From: Sorex araneus | Taxonomy: Eukaryota > Chordata > Mammalia > Eulipotyphla > Soricidae | DNA length: 64,000 nt | Reading direction: 5' to 3' | Assembly (NCBI RefSeq): GCF_027595985.1 | Contig: NC_073304.1 | Location: 49,641,137 to 49,705,136 of the forward strand | In this document: positions 34,274 to 47,615 of the stretch, one piece after another | Position numbering within the stretch: the stretch's first letter is position 1 | Layout of the letters: the number at the start of each line of letters is the position of its first letter | Notes under the pieces: generated by a model | Told to the model about the DNA's origin: nothing | Seen by the model: only the letters and a program-made list of their open reading frames with translations | The model's database searches: none | Position numbers and translations under genes: made by a program

Positions 34274-34358
34274 GGCCCAGGATGTGACTCAGTGGTATAT
34301 ACCTCACAAGCAAAGCATTAAGGCTCTGGGTTGGATCCCTTGCATTGTAACAGGAGGG
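34274..34358 (+). mobile_element. Mono tRNA-like SINE
   Basis: CCCAGGATGTGACTCAGTGG, then GGGTTGGATCCCTTGCATTG. It is the last recognisable SINE before the ARF6 domain. Confidence 0.5.
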
Positions 34359-34359
34359 A

Positions 34360-36784
34360 AAATTTTTGTTTCATTTCCATCAGATTATAATCTTTTTAGG
34401 AAGATCTATTCAGTTTTGATAGAAAGCTGCTTTTATGCTCATAAGCAGTTTCACACATGTCTTTCCAAGAACAACTATTTTATTTCCTGAAGTTCATTTG
34501 TAACTGTCCTTCCTAACACTTTCATAACCTGCTAAATTATTTTTAGTTTCTCTTCTAAAAGTTATAGATTCCCACAACCTATTATATAAATAATAGTTCA
34601 AGTCTCTAGGCAACAAGTAATTCATGTGTAGATTAATTTTCCTAGGTTAGAGTAATAATAATAGAAGAAACCAAATACCAGACAACACAGTCGTTTTTCA
34701 AGTAACACTTCTTCTTACAAAGAGTCATAATAGAAAATAGTGAACTCAGAACTTAATTACAGTAATATAAAATGAATAAAAACAAATCAGTGATGTTATC
34801 TGAACTTATCCCAAACTATTCCCAGTTACCTCAAGGAAAAGAAACCTTTAACAGGGAAGCATATGTAACTTGCATCTAAAGATTGTAAAACTACCATAAA
34901 AATAAGACACCATTTCAAATAAAATGGCTCACAATTCTTAAAATAATACTAAATTGAACCTGCTTCCACACATTTAAGAAACATATCCATATTAAAGCAC
35001 TATCTCAAGGATCATTAATTGCTCAAATTAGGTAAATTGTACACCAGTGCTTTCCTGAAAGATTAGATTCAAAAGGCCTTCACTTTATACTGCTTAATTT
35101 TCTACATATTTTGATAGTTTTAAACTTGGGTCATCAAATGTTTCTTCATAAACAGGCTAACAGCAGGTATTTTAGGTTTTTCAGAATGAATTCTTATCAC
35201 TGTCACATTCACATTTTCATACAACCCTTAAAAACAATTTTAAAAGGTAAAAGTCATTCTAGCTCAGTCCCTATAGAAACAGGCCAGTCATATTTGCCCT
35301 TAGCAATGTTAATTTCCACACCCTTGCTCTACACTACATATTATCTTTTTGTTACTATGCCAATTCCTGATACCTTTTCCTTTAAATGTTTGAGTCACTT
35401 TCTCAAAGACACCTTCCCTAACACTTTCGACCTTGCCCCTGTAGCAACCATACTATAGTGCATAATAGTGTATCACTTATCATTTTTATCTGATCTTTGT
35501 CATCAGATAAAGATCCTTCCCACCCCCACCCACATAAATTCCATGAAGGCAAATATTTTGTTTTTTTCACTAATGTACCTCCTGGACCTAGAATAAAAGC
35601 ATTTTAGTGGGTTCTCAGCAAATAAATCTATCTTCCCCCTTATAAAACAAATACCATAAAGGAAATATACATCCAGATTCAATAATTTAACAAGTGAAAA
35701 GGCTTCTAGGGATAACACTTGACAAATGCTTTTAAATTGTTTCAAGCAATCATATAACACTTTGTGGGGAAAAAAACCCTTGCAACTAAAGCATTTTCAT
35801 ATTGCCTCACAAAGTACAATTCGTAGATTAATTCTGCTAGTTTGCCATTACTAATTTCACCTGTCAGTTCTAACCCACTCCACAGACCTGCTCTGCACTT
35901 TGATCTCACCTGTATGTATTCCCTGCCCTTTCACCTGACTAATCAAGTCTGGCAACTTGAAAGTTTAGCAAAGCAGGGAAAAGTTACTTTGCCCCTTCTT
36001 TGGCTCCACCTCCCAACATTCCCTTTCCCGTAAAATTTCTAACTTGCACTCCCCCAATTTGTCTTTAATAATGCAAAATGTTAGGTTCATTTGAACTTCA
36101 TACTCCAAATACATAATACTCAATTTGTCAGATTTAAAAGTTATTTTTAATTGCTTTGTGGTTTTACAATTTAACCCTGTAAGAGACAAGATTTCTCCTT
36201 ACCATAACTGATACATGTAACTTGGCAAGATATTCAAGAAACCACTTTGGGAATTTAGTAAGCTCCACCACCTTTCAATTACAACTAGTATATTTCTAAT
36301 CAAGTGTTCAAACTTTTTTCCAGGTTATTCACCCTATTTCTACATGGCTACAAATCACCATTCTGACAAGCAACTTGACTTTTGAAAGACATAACATTTT
36401 AAAATCCAAGTCAATTGATTAGGATTAAGATGACTCCACGGGCCAATTTTTGGACACAATTTTTCACTATTAAAAAATGTAAGGTTATGCTTTTAAAAAA
36501 AATTATAAAACAACAGTAACAAATGAAAACTTCCATAGAACCTTAATTTCTGAAAACATTGAACTATTTTTGCAACCCGTTATCACAAAATCAAATACAT
36601 GGAATGAAGAAAGGACAAAACCTTTTACAGTAGGCAGCAGTGCAAAAATCAAATCATTTTTTTTCTTCTCATAAAAGCTAGGGACGCCCACGTTAAGTCA
36701 CTTTATACCATATATTCCTAGAGAATTTGGCACAACACACCACACAAACCACTTAATCTAGTTCAATCAAGTAACATAACGTGA
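34360..36784. other. SINE-free DNA downstream of ARF6
   Basis: 2.4 kb with no young repeat and no coding signal. It contains an L2 3' end at about 35290-35620 (CAAAGACACCTTCCCTAAC, AATTCCATGAAGGCAAATATT). It may contain conserved regulatory DNA. Confidence 0.5.
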
Positions 36785-39496
36785 GAAACTGCAGTGTAAT
36801 TCCTTTATTTTCTGCATATTAGTGCTTTACCAACACTACAACCATAAAGAACACAATTCCAAGTACTGTACTTTTTTAGTTTGGGGAGATCACAGTCTAC
36901 AGACTCATTTACTTATTAGACAAGATTAACCTCATTCAAAACTTACTGCAGTTTTATAAATTCACATAGATACAGAAATTGATGCAATTAAACAAAAACT
37001 TCAGGATCTTATTTTAATTCTTAAATTGTAAATTTTTCTGCAGGTTATAATTACCTGCCCCATAATCACCAATGAATATGGTTCAATTTAACTACACCAA
37101 TTATCAACCTTTTTATACCCTTTAAAGAAAATGTAAGTAAAAATTACAATTTCTTGCCAAGATTTAGGGCTTCCCAAATTTCAAATTTGTTTCCCCTTCC
37201 CCCCTCCCCCTAGACATTCCCCCAAAACATCTCTCCTGCAACATTCAATAGCAATCACTTGATGTATAAAAATTTTACTGTAAGTCCCCAGTTATTTAAG
37301 ACACAAAAAAATGGCTGCCTACCAGTCTGTCACAAGTTAGAAATACATTTAAGAATTAACATGAGGGTTTTCAAGTTTCCTCCAGTTTAGGCATTTATAC
37401 CTTTGTGCTTGTCTTATTTTAGGATGTTACTATAATATTGATATTTCTATAATCCAAGTTTATGTACCTTAAAATGTAATCATTTAAAACACTAAGAATT
37501 AAAACTTATGGTGGAGCTTTGGGAATTTCAAAAGCAACTAAAAATGTTTTTCATTATGTCTGACAGCTTCATTTCTAGAGATACTTCTAAAGTGAAACTG
37601 AGAAGGCAAGAGTTGCATTTTTTTTTTTCATTCAAAAATCCCTCTGCACCATCAGGAGCCTACAATATAGCACCGTTTCTCATTTGCTCTGGAAGTACGC
37701 TTGTCAGGTGTTTTAGTCTGGATAGTAAATTTTGTATCCTTATGCTTCTCATACATCTTTGGTAAAAGCTCCATTATACAATATGGCCAAAGCATGAAGG
37801 ACTAATAGCGTCCAACTGTATACCATGATATCCCGCAAATTTTAGTTTTCAGACACCCTCATAAAACCCACTCCACCTTTCCTGGATACTGCCTTTGTAG
37901 GCTTCGTTGCCGAAATTCCCTAAGTTTAACTCCTCGAGGATCTCTAAAATTAATCCTTAAGGCTATGTGAGAACCAGATGTTTTGCAAGTCCTTATCATG
38001 CATTAACATTTGGTTCAAAGTACTATCATAGTGGTCTCAATAGTCTAGGTACTGGTCCTAACCAGCTAAGTGATCTTGTTAGGATCTAGATATCACCAGT
38101 GAGCACACCGTTTACCCTTGAAGAAAAATTAATTTACATTCATTGTCATCTGTAGGTTCTTTCATCCTACTTCCCCTTTAATCATTCCTCAAGTCTACAC
38201 ATTCATTCACATTTCCTTCCTTTAAAGGAGATAGTCTATTACCTATTACCGAACCAACAAGATATGACCATTTGCATGAGTTAATTCTGCAATCAAATAG
38301 AATTAAATACCTTTATAAAACATGTTTTCCAGTGTTCTAATTAATGGAGATGTGGATCACTCATCTATTAAAAAAAAGTCTTATCTTCAGCTTAATCAGT
38401 TGCAGTAAAGTGAAAATAGGAATGTCTTTTCCCAACTAGGTAAAAGGTGCTTATTATCTGAACTTCTGGATGCTTCATTAATGAATAAACAATAAAGCAA
38501 CTTAAGAACTATTGGTCTTAAGATATCTGAAACAAGGTAAAAGTATATATTCCAGTTTTGCCCAAGTCACTTATAACATCTAAAATATTTTATCGGTGTG
38601 TGGCATACACCATTATTATTGCTCCATTTTCTGCAGAGATATTTTGGAATTAAAAAGAGACAAAACAGTAAAACTGCTAACTCTGCAGTAAAAAAACCCT
38701 GTCTTTGATGGGTTACATTGAACTTTTATGCAGTGTTAGCTACGTAGAGGGGAACTCCAATTTTAACCCTACTCATGCATGATGTTTCAGAACTTATTAG
38801 GTGACATTTCAAAGAACTCCTTATACTACCTGTTTAACAATGATGTGCAACTGGAACATATTTCAACGATATTACTCATTAGTTGCCCCGGTGGGCTGTA
38901 CACTATACTGGTCTTCGATGTCAAAGATCACACTTGAAATTACTAAATTAGAACTTGTAATAAGGGGGAAAGGCCTTAAACATAAAAGACAAACGGCAGT
39001 TTGATTATGCAATAATTTTCAGTTTACTAGATGAAACAGACTTGCAACACAGTCTGCATGAATGCAAAATAAGCCATCTACAGCAAGTGATACGGAAACT
39101 GGGCAAAAAGGAAAAAAGCATACATTGGAGGGAAAAAAAAAAAAAGATTCTCTCAAAATTAAAAAAAAAAAAAATCAAACCATTATTTAAGGAATTTATA
39201 CCCAGAACGGCTATATTTCCCCCCATCCCATTTGCTGGAAGTCAACAAGAGCTTTTTTTTTCTTTTTAGCACTTTGTGTTCATTTCAAAAGTCGGATCAT
39301 CCTAACGCAAAGCCGAGAAGAAAAAAAAAATAAAATAAAATAAAGGAAAACGAACCAACCAAGTAAAGCCCCTAACCCGCCCCTCCCGCAAACGTGGAAC
39401 AGGAACTCCGGAGTTCAACCTCGAGCGAGAAAAGCGACCCCGGGGCGCGGCGACCATCCAGGGCCCGGGCCGGGGGGGGGGGGGGGCGAGCGCGCA
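36785..39496 (-). other. ARF6: ARF6 3' UTR (inferred)
   Basis: The 2.7 kb downstream of the ARF6 stop contains no SINE or L1 copy and no plausible exon signals, as expected for a long conserved mammalian 3' UTR. It is AT-rich except for the first ~100 nt. A 15-base G run on the plus strand (C run in the mRNA) lies at 39472-39486, only ten bases past the stop codon. The end is set by the AATAAA described separately. The exact end and any alternative sites are inference. Confidence 0.6.
36804..36809 (-). terminator. ARF6: Candidate ARF6 poly(A) signal AATAAA
   Basis: The plus strand reads TTTATT, which is AATAAA on the ARF6 sense strand. It is followed after ~25 nt by a T/GT-rich stretch (TTTCTCACGTTATGTTACTTG region) that could be the downstream element. 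Cleavage would fall near 36780-36792. Another ATTAAA-type hexamer occurs near 37013, so alternative polyadenylation is possible. Confidence 0.55.
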
Positions 39497-40509
<1,013 letters not shown>

Positions 40510-40924
40510 CTGCAGAGACGAGAGGAAGAAGCCAGTTAGAGCGGGGACGCCCCTAGGGAAGCGGAGGCCCCCAAAGGCCGGCTTTTCCTGCGGCGCCCCC
40601 GGAGGATACCTCCAGCCGCCGCCCCGAGCGCGGGATCCCTCCGGCCTCTACCTCCTCCTCCCAGCACTGCCGCCGCCGCCGCCGGAAAAGGCGCCGAGGA
40701 AACCGCCTCACTTCCCCTCCCGAGTACGCAGGCGCCGTAGGACCCGGCCGTTCGGACGAGAGCGACCTCTAGCCGGAGCGCGGCCCGCGCGCACAGCGTC
40801 AGGGGCGTGGCCACGCTCGGCGCGGGCGGTGCTACGGCGGCTCAGAGGGCCCGGGGGGTGGTGCCAGCTCCCTCGCCCAGACCCGCGCGAACTCTCGCTA
40901 CAGCAGCGGCGGCGGCCCGCGCCC

Positions 40925-41297
40925 ACCTGTCGCTTCTCTAGCTCCGCCTCCCGCGTCCGACTTCCTCTTCCTCCCCTCGCTCCTGCTCCACCCTCCCTCG
41001 AAACAGAGGAACCCCCGACGCTCTGAACACCACTGGGTGGGGCTCGCGGGCAGCCCGCGCCCACCGCGAACGCCTCCCTGTCCTCCCTCCAAACTCGCTT
41101 TTGAACTCTTTTTTTTTCCCGCCAGATGCTCCGCCTGATGCCGCCATCCTTCCCCGGCCGTGGCACGTCCTCAGTCTCCCCGGAAAAGCCTACCCGCTTT
41201 GATTCCGTAGTTCTTGAGAAGAGACGCGTGGGAGGCAGAGTGAGGGGCGGAAGCAGCCAGTGCGGCGCCTCCCCGGGCGGTGGGTTTGCACCTCACC
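40925..41297 (-). promoter_or_regulatory. ARF6: Candidate ARF6 first exon donors and promoter core
   Basis: Two good 5' splice donors are seen on the minus strand. CCAG|GTGAGG would end an exon at 41297, and ACAG|GTGGGC would end one at 40927. Either could join the acceptor at 40510. A weaker GAG|GTATCC lies near 40610. Nearby promoter-type motifs include TTTCCCGCC (E2F-like, 41115-41123) and several GC boxes; there is no clear TATA box. The transcription start cannot be fixed by eye, and which donor is used is unknown. Confidence 0.45.
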
Positions 41298-41299
41298 TG

Positions 41300-41700
41300 G
41301 TTCTTTTTAAGTGAGCTGCATCTGCACCCGTCATTCATCAGGACCAGCGCACGGGAATCTAGTATCGCACTATCCCGAATTCCCGTGCCTTTCTCCGCCT
41401 TTCCAACTTTCTTAGGGGAAAGCGGTAACTTCCCGTATTTAAGTCAGCGCCTTTTCATGGGTTTGCAGCTCCTGGCACACCCAAGCTTTTAATATTGGAG
41501 CTTTCCCATCCACAGGGTTAGCACAAGGTTTGGAATCTGAGGTTGCCACGATTGGATCTGGAAGTCGATCGTCTAGTGTAATGAATGCGATAGCGACTGC
41601 TCTCTGCATCCTGTTTGACGACTAGATAATAGAATGCGGAAGACCTTAGAGATTCCTTTATATCACCTGTTTGGTAATAAAGCGACAATTAAAGTTGAGA
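41300..41700. other. Upstream flank of the ARF6 island
   Basis: Non-repetitive transition between the CpG island and the repeat-rich upstream region. No gene seen. Confidence 0.4.
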
Positions 41701-41703
41701 TGG

Positions 41704-41850
41704 GTGGAGGGGCAGGAAGGTGGAACAGGGGTTAGGGTGCATACTTTGCACACAGCGTACTGAATTCGATTCAATCGCCAGCACGGCATAGGTTCACCAC
41801 GCCCAGTCAGGAATAATCCCTCAGCACCGCAGATATGGCCCCCAAAAATC
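41704..41850 (+). mobile_element. SINE-A, diverged
   Basis: GGCAGGAAGGTGGAACAGGGG to GCAGATATGGCCCCC. It is the first repeat upstream of the ARF6 promoter. Confidence 0.7.
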
Positions 41851-41935
41851 AAATAAATAACATAGGGTGGAGTCATAAATTAACCACAACAGGAAGGGGA
41901 GAATTTTTTTTTTTAAGGGAAAAAAAAGAGCAGTG

Positions 41936-42118
41936 GGGCTGGAGCATTAGCACAGCGGATAGGGCGTTTGCCTTGCACGTGGCTGATCCGGGTTTGATTC
42001 CCAGCATTTCCATATGGTCCCCTGAGTATTGCCAGGAGTAATTCCTGAGTGCAAAGCCAGCAGGTAATCCCTGTGCATTGCCGGGTGTAATCCAAAAAGA
42101 AAAAAAAAAAAAAAGAAA
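41936..42118 (+). mobile_element. SINE-A, young
   Basis: GGGGCTGGAGCATTAGCACAGC to GCCGGGTGTAATCCAAAAAG plus A tail. Confidence 0.92.
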
Positions 42119-42347
42119 AAGTAGTATATGTTGGCATGATTTTTTAGAATTTTACAATTTAATGAAATATAAGCCTGAAGTGGGCATGCTAAAGTTTATA
42201 ATAGTCTCTCAATTTATTCCCCTACATTTTAAAAACTAGTGTTGTACTACTAAAAAAAGATAAATCGATTGAGGTTCAATGTGTCGCCACCCGCTCCAGC
42301 TTTCATTATTTTTAAGTAATAATCACACAGCAAAGTAATAGAATTTT

Positions 42348-42703
42348 TCATTTGTTTTGTTTGGAGGCCACACCCAGCGATTCTCAGGGGTTAGTCCTGG
42401 CTCTGTGCTCTGGGATTCCCCTCCTCTCGCCTCCTTCCTCAGGGCTTCTGAGACCATAGAGTATGCTGGGGATCAAAGCTTGGTAAGCAACGTGCAGGGC
42501 AACTACCCTACATATTGTACTATTTCTCCAGTGCCAATAACATTAATATTTTTAAATTTTTGTTTATTTGTTTGGGGATCACACCCAGTGATGCTCAGGA
42601 GTTACTCCTGGCTCTGCACTTAGGAATTATTTCAGGCCGTACTAAGGGGATCATATGGGATGCTGGCCATCAAACTCTGGTTGGCCGCATGCAAGGCACT
42701 CCA
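42348..42703 (-). mobile_element. Two SINE-A copies
   Basis: 42348-42535 (GAGGCCACACCCAGCGATTC, with a pyrimidine-rich insertion at about 42420-42440) and 42553-42703 (GGGGATCACACCCAGTGATGC), which lacks ~30 bp of the head (CAAGGCACTCCAG). Confidence 0.85.
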
Positions 42704-43389
42704 GCAAGAATTTTAAAACTGAAATCATTTAGCTATATGACAGTTTAAAAAGGTTGAATTTTAATGAAACCAAAATATCTACGAGAAGTAACAATTTAAC
42801 CAACAACTATGTCATTCACTGATAAAATAATTTGTTTTCTTGATTCAAAAAGTAAACTTCTAATTTAAAACTTTCCAGTCAATAAAGTCTTACAGAAAAC
42901 TAAAATGGCATTTATGAAACAAAATATTACAGTTCCCAGTTTGTACTGTTTTACTCTATAAAGTTTTAAACACAAATAGAAGTTCTAAAAACTTTAGGAG
43001 AAAAAATTATTCTACTTAAAGTCTAGAAAAAGATTTCTGCAAGCTACTTATAAGGCTTCTCTTTTGGAACATGGAAAAGAAATGCTCATATGACTTACTA
43101 TTAAAGAAATACAAATCAAAGTCACAATAATAAACATCTCACACCTGTATCAGTGAACTACATCATTTCATGATTTCTGATAAACATATAACAGATGTGA
43201 CAGATACTGTTTATCAGATATTATTTCTGATCAACGATAAACAGATGTGACATGCATATGATATTCCTAGATAAAACAGCTAAAATTTACATGGAAAGCA
43301 CAAGGACCCTGAACAGTTAAGACAATCTGGAGAAAAAATGAATGGAGGCATCATGCTACCTGACTTAAACTATATTATAAAGTGACAGT

Positions 43390-43560
43390 GGGTCTGGAGT
43401 GATAGCACAGCGGGTAGGGCATTTGCCTGACACGAAGCCAACCCTGGTTTGATTCCCAGCATCCCATATGGTCCCCCGAGTACCGCCAGGGGTAATTCCT
43501 GAGGGCAGATCCAGGAGTAACCCCTGTGCATCACCAGGTGTGACCCAAAAAAAAAAAAAA
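43390..43560 (+). mobile_element. SINE-A with TSD
   Basis: AAAGTGACAGT at 43379-43389 and 43561-43571, inside L1 ORF2. Confidence 0.93.
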
Positions 43561-43670
43561 AAAGTGACAGTACAACCATATAGTAACAGTAAAAATAAAT
43601 ACACAGGTCAGTGGAATAGAATCAACACCCCTCTCAGAAATAAACCATATACATGTCAATATGCATATAT

Positions 43671-43805
<135 letters not shown>

Positions 43806-43818
43806 AAAAGCTCTTTAT

Positions 43819-43982
43819 GGGCTCTGGGGATTTAGTACAGCAGGTAGGATGCTTGCTTTGTATACTACTTACCTAGATTCAATCCTTGGTATCCCATATT
43901 GTCCCCCTTAGCACCACCAGGAGTGATTCCCAAGTGTAGAGCCAACAGTAACCCTAGCATCGCCATTTGTGGCCAAAAACAC
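43819..43982 (+). mobile_element. SINE-A, diverged
   Basis: GGCTCTGGGGATTTAGTACAGC to CCATTTGTGGCCAAAAAC. Confidence 0.8.
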
Positions 43983-44289
43983 AAAGCAAAACCAGACAAA
44001 CAAAAACCTCTTCAACAATGACGTTGGGCAAACTGGATATTGAAAGTCAAAAGAGTGAAACAAGGCCATTCTGTAACTCTATACACAAAAAATAAATTTT
44101 AAATTGATTAAACATTGGAATATCAGATCTGAAACCATAAAATACAGAGACAAAAATACATAGAGATGTCTTTGAGGATTCGGTCTCAATTGCAAGGGAA
44201 AGACAACAAATTAATAGTACCAAATCAAAAGGTTTCTGTAAGATGAGGGGGGAAAATACCAGAAGAATGAAAAGATAATCTACTGAATG

Positions 44290-45721
44290 TGTGTAGGATA
44301 ATGTTAGTTTGCCCTTCCTCCACTGCCGCTGGGAGCTTGCGTTTGTTGATTGCCCCTCAACCTGTCAATTACCTTTGTCTCCTAACCAAACTCTGACTTG
44401 TAAATACTGTCTTTCTCTTCTCTTTAATGTTCTTTGCATGGTTCACTATTTCAGAGCAATTGCTTTTTGTATGGATGCAGGAAGACAGTTAAAAAGACAA
44501 GCCTGTAGGGGCTGGAGCAATAGCACAGCGGGTAGGGCGTTTGCCTTGCACGCGGCCGACCCGGGTTCTAATCCCAGCATCCCATACGGTTCCCTGAGCA
44601 CCGCCAGGGGTAATTCCTGAGTGAAGAGCCAGGAGTAACCCCTGTGCATCGCCGTGTGTGACCCAAAAACCAAAAAAAAAAAAAAAAGAAAGACAAGCCT
44701 GTAGCTTGGGAATTGATAGATTCCAGATAATATTACCTCCAGGATAACTGCTCTCTCGACTTAAGCCTCAGTTGCCCTTACTTCCTAGATCCCCAAAAGC
44801 AGGGTCCCAACGAGGCACTGGATGGACCCAGGGCAAGCGTCAGCTATGAGCTACCCTGGCATCGAAATGTGCCTGGCCAAAGTACCCTAATGCTTAACTA
44901 TAAGTTAAGAGCTTAGTTATGGACAAATTCTATCATGATCCAAAAGTAATAACTAGATTTGGACCCTGCTGGGGTTAGGAATGATTAATCCAGCCTGAAC
45001 ACTGTAGTCTGAGTTTGTGGTGAGATGTCCTCAGGAGAGTCACCCTACAAACTTCAAAGTGTATTACTGTGTCCATACAGATTGGTAAATATTAGGACGT
45101 AGAATTAAAGATGTTAATTAAGTTGCAGGTCTAAGGAGAAGAGAAACACACCTTAAGGGCTGTTTTGCCCTTGTGGGCTGCAGGTGGTCGGGAAGACTGG
45201 AAAAACATTTTTGATCACGCTTCCCATGGGGAGGCGTGGGGAGAGGATAAAAAAGAGAAGCTTGGGGAGAAAGAGGAGGGGATTCAAGGAGAGAGGGGAG
45301 TGAAGGAGAGAGGGAATTGAGAGAGAAATGAAGAAGAGGAGATAGACAGCGGGGGGAGAGAGAGACAGAGAGAGACAGAGAGAGAGAGGAGATTGATATA
45401 ACAGTAAGAAAGAATTGTGTGGTTAGAGAGAGATAGACACAGAGAGAGAGAGAGAGGGTTAGAGAGAGCTGGGAGAGACAAGAGATTGAATAAACAGCAA
45501 CTAATCAGCAACCAGCTTGGCCCTCGTTCTTTCTTCATCCATCCAAGGCAACAGCTGTCCCGGATGGAGAAATGGCTCGAGAGCACTGAACTCGGGCTTC
45601 GAGCGAGAGCCACCTGGAGAGCCCACCAACATCTGTTCACGTGTAATCCCTGAGCGAAAGGAGTTTACACAGCTCCACGTGCATGAGGGGTTTACACAGC
45701 CCGAGAGTGGGGGTTTACACA
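44290..45721 (+). mobile_element. Solo retroviral LTR inserted in L1
   Basis: Begins TGTGTA and ends TACACA, perfect inverted ends of the TG…CA type. AATG is duplicated at 44286-44289 and 45722-45725, and the L1 sequence CTACTGAATG/GGAAAAG is rejoined across it, so both borders are firm. A 4-bp duplication suggests a class I (gamma-type) endogenous retrovirus. Inside are a purine-rich U3 with (AGAG)n stretches (45270-45470), an ATAAAAAA TATA-like box (about 45247-45254), AATAAA at 45489-45494 and a U5 end with three GGTTTACAC repeats. There is no internal viral sequence next to it, so recombination has removed the provirus body. About 1.25 kb without the nested SINE. Confidence 0.85.
44509..44688 (+). 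mobile_element. SINE-A nested in the LTR
   Basis: TSD AAAGACAAGCCTGTAG at 44493-44508 and 44689-44704. It is younger than the LTR. Confidence 0.95.
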
Positions 45722-45935
45722 AATGGGAAAAGATGTTTTGCTCTCAATAATTTTGAAATATAGCCAAATGAAAAAGTGGGCAGAATATTTAAATAGATAC
45801 TTCTCCAAAGAGGACATTTAGATGACCAAAATACACATGAAAAGGAATGCTCATATGACTTACTATTAAAGAAATACAAATCAAAGCCACAAGAATAAAC
45901 TATCTCATACTGCATCAATGAATTCCATCAAAAAG
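45722..45935 (+). mobile_element. L1 ORF2 remnant, right part
   Basis: Continues the L1 interrupted by the LTR: GGGCAGAATATTTAAATAG, ATACTTCTCCAAAGAGGAC, AAGAAATACAAATCAAAGCC. Confidence 0.75.
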
Positions 45936-45941
45936 ACTGTT

Positions 45942-46382
45942 GGGCTAGAAAGACAGCACAGCAGGTAAGACACATGCTTTGCGTGCAGCAAACCTAGGAT
46001 CTACCCCTGGATAGAGACCCCCATATGGTCCTCAGAGCCCCACCAGAAATGATCCTTACCATCCCTGAGCACAAACCATAAGTAATCCTTGAGCACCACT
46101 GGGTATGACCCCAAAAGAAAACAAGACAGAACTGAAGTTACCCATACAGGAAAGGTGGGGTGGGAGAGGGGGGAGGGGGAAATGGTGTGGTTTTCACTGC
46201 TGTAGTTAAAGATATTAACATTTTGAAGTTTTAAAAATGTAAACAAGGGAATGGATAGATAGTTCAGCAGGTAGGGCACTTGCCTTGCACATAGCAGACC
46301 CACGTTTGCTCTCTGGCATCCCACATGGTCTCCCAAGCACTTCCAGAAGTGACCACTGAGTGCCACTTTCAAAAACAAAGCA
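45942..46382 (+). mobile_element. Two diverged SINE-A copies
   Basis: 45942-46124 (TTGGGCTAGAAAGACAGCAC) and 46244-46382 (AGGGAATGGATAGATAGTTC), separated by unassigned G-rich DNA. Confidence 0.78.
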
Positions 46383-46519
46383 AACAAAAATAAACAAAAT
46401 ACAAAATGCAAAACCAAAATATTGAAAGAAAACATAGGAGTGCATATAAAATTAGTAAATATAAAATTTCTGAACCATAACATCAGGAAAAGAAAAATGA
46501 CTAACAAAGCCAGACAGAC

Positions 46520-46850
46520 TTTATAGGGGTTAAGGTGCTTGCCTTGCAAAAGGCTGAGCCTGGTTTGATCCCTGGCCTCCTACACACCCCTAAGAGTGAT
46601 CCCTGCCGGGCTGGAGCGATAGTACAGCCGGCAGGGCAGTTGCCTTGCACGAGGCCGACCCAGGTTCAATCCCCGGCATTCCATATGGTCTCCTAAGCAC
46701 CGCCAGGAGTTATTCCTGAGTTCAGAGCCAGGAGTAACCCCTGAACATCACTGCGTGAGACCCAAAAAAGAAAGAAAAAAGAGTGATCCCTGAGCACCGA
46801 GCTAGGAGTAAGCCCAGAGCACCATCAGATGTGCCCCCCCCCAAATAAAG
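46520..46850 (+). mobile_element. SINE-A split by a younger SINE-A
   Basis: Outer diverged copy (AGGGGTTAAGGTGCTTGCC … CAGATGTGCCCCCCCCC). Confidence 0.85.
46606..46779 (+). mobile_element. SINE-A nested in a SINE-A
   Basis: TSD AGAGTGATCCCTG at 46593-46605 and 46780-46792, part of the outer SINE. Confidence 0.94.
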
Positions 46851-46895
46851 CCCAAAACAAAACAAAAATTTTAATTGGATACTGATTAAAATTAA

Positions 46896-47024
46896 CTTTT
46901 TTTTTCTTTTTGGGTCACACCCAGCGATGGGGTGCCAGGATTGAACCGGGTGCCGGGGATTGAACCCGGGTTGGCTGCGTGCAAGGTGTGCAAAGTCCTA
47001 CCTGCTGTGCTATGGCTCCGGCCC
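46896..47024 (-). mobile_element. SINE-A, rearranged
   Basis: The body is deleted after CACCCAGCGATG and GGTGCCRGGATTGAACC is tandemly duplicated before the head. Confidence 0.85.
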
Positions 47025-47036
47025 CTAACCTTATGT

Positions 47037-47243
47037 GTTTTTTGTGGGGTTTTTTGTTTTTTGTTTTTTGTTCTTTTGCTTTTTGGGTCACACCCGGCGA
47101 TGCACAGGGGTTACTCCTGGCTCATGCACTCAGGAATTACTCCTGACAGTGCTCAGGGGACCATATGGGATGCTGGGAATCGAACCCGGGTCAGCCGTGT
47201 GCAAAACAAATGCCCTACCCACTGTGCTATAGCTCCAGCCCCT
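47037..47243 (-). mobile_element. SINE-A with TSD
   Basis: CTAACCTTATGT at 47025-47036 and 47244-47255, inserted directly beside the preceding copy. Confidence 0.94.
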
Positions 47244-47288
47244 CTAACCTTATGTTTTAAATGGCTGAATTTTCTGCCTTTAATATGA

Positions 47289-47600
47289 AGGGGACTGGAG
47301 AGATAGTACAGTGGTTGGTTACTTGCCTTGAACGTGCTCAACTTGGGTTTAATCCTCAGCATCTCAATGGTCTCCTGAGCACTGCTAGGAGTGACCCTGA
47401 ACATCACCGGATGTGGCCCAAAATAACCAAAAATAAATAAAATAAAATAAAATAAAATAAAGAGGCCAGAAATATAGTACAGGGGCTAAGGCACTCGCCT
47501 TCATGCAATCAACCCTGTTTTGATCCCTGACACTGCATATGGTTCCCCCAAGCACATAGTCAAGAGTAACCCCTGAACACTGCCAGGTATGGACCAAGCT
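47289..47600 (+). mobile_element. Two SINE-A copies with an (AAAAT)n tail between
   Basis: 47289-47430 (GGGGACTGGAGAGATAGTACAG), an (AATAA)n tail to 47461, then 47462-47600 (AGGCCAGAAATATAGTACAGG). Confidence 0.85.
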
Positions 47601-47615
47601 CATTCCCCAAATAAT

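Noticed and set aside
40708-41166. 152-codon minus frame upstream of ARF6
   Set aside because: Arg/Gly-rich read of the CpG island promoter; no start context or homology.
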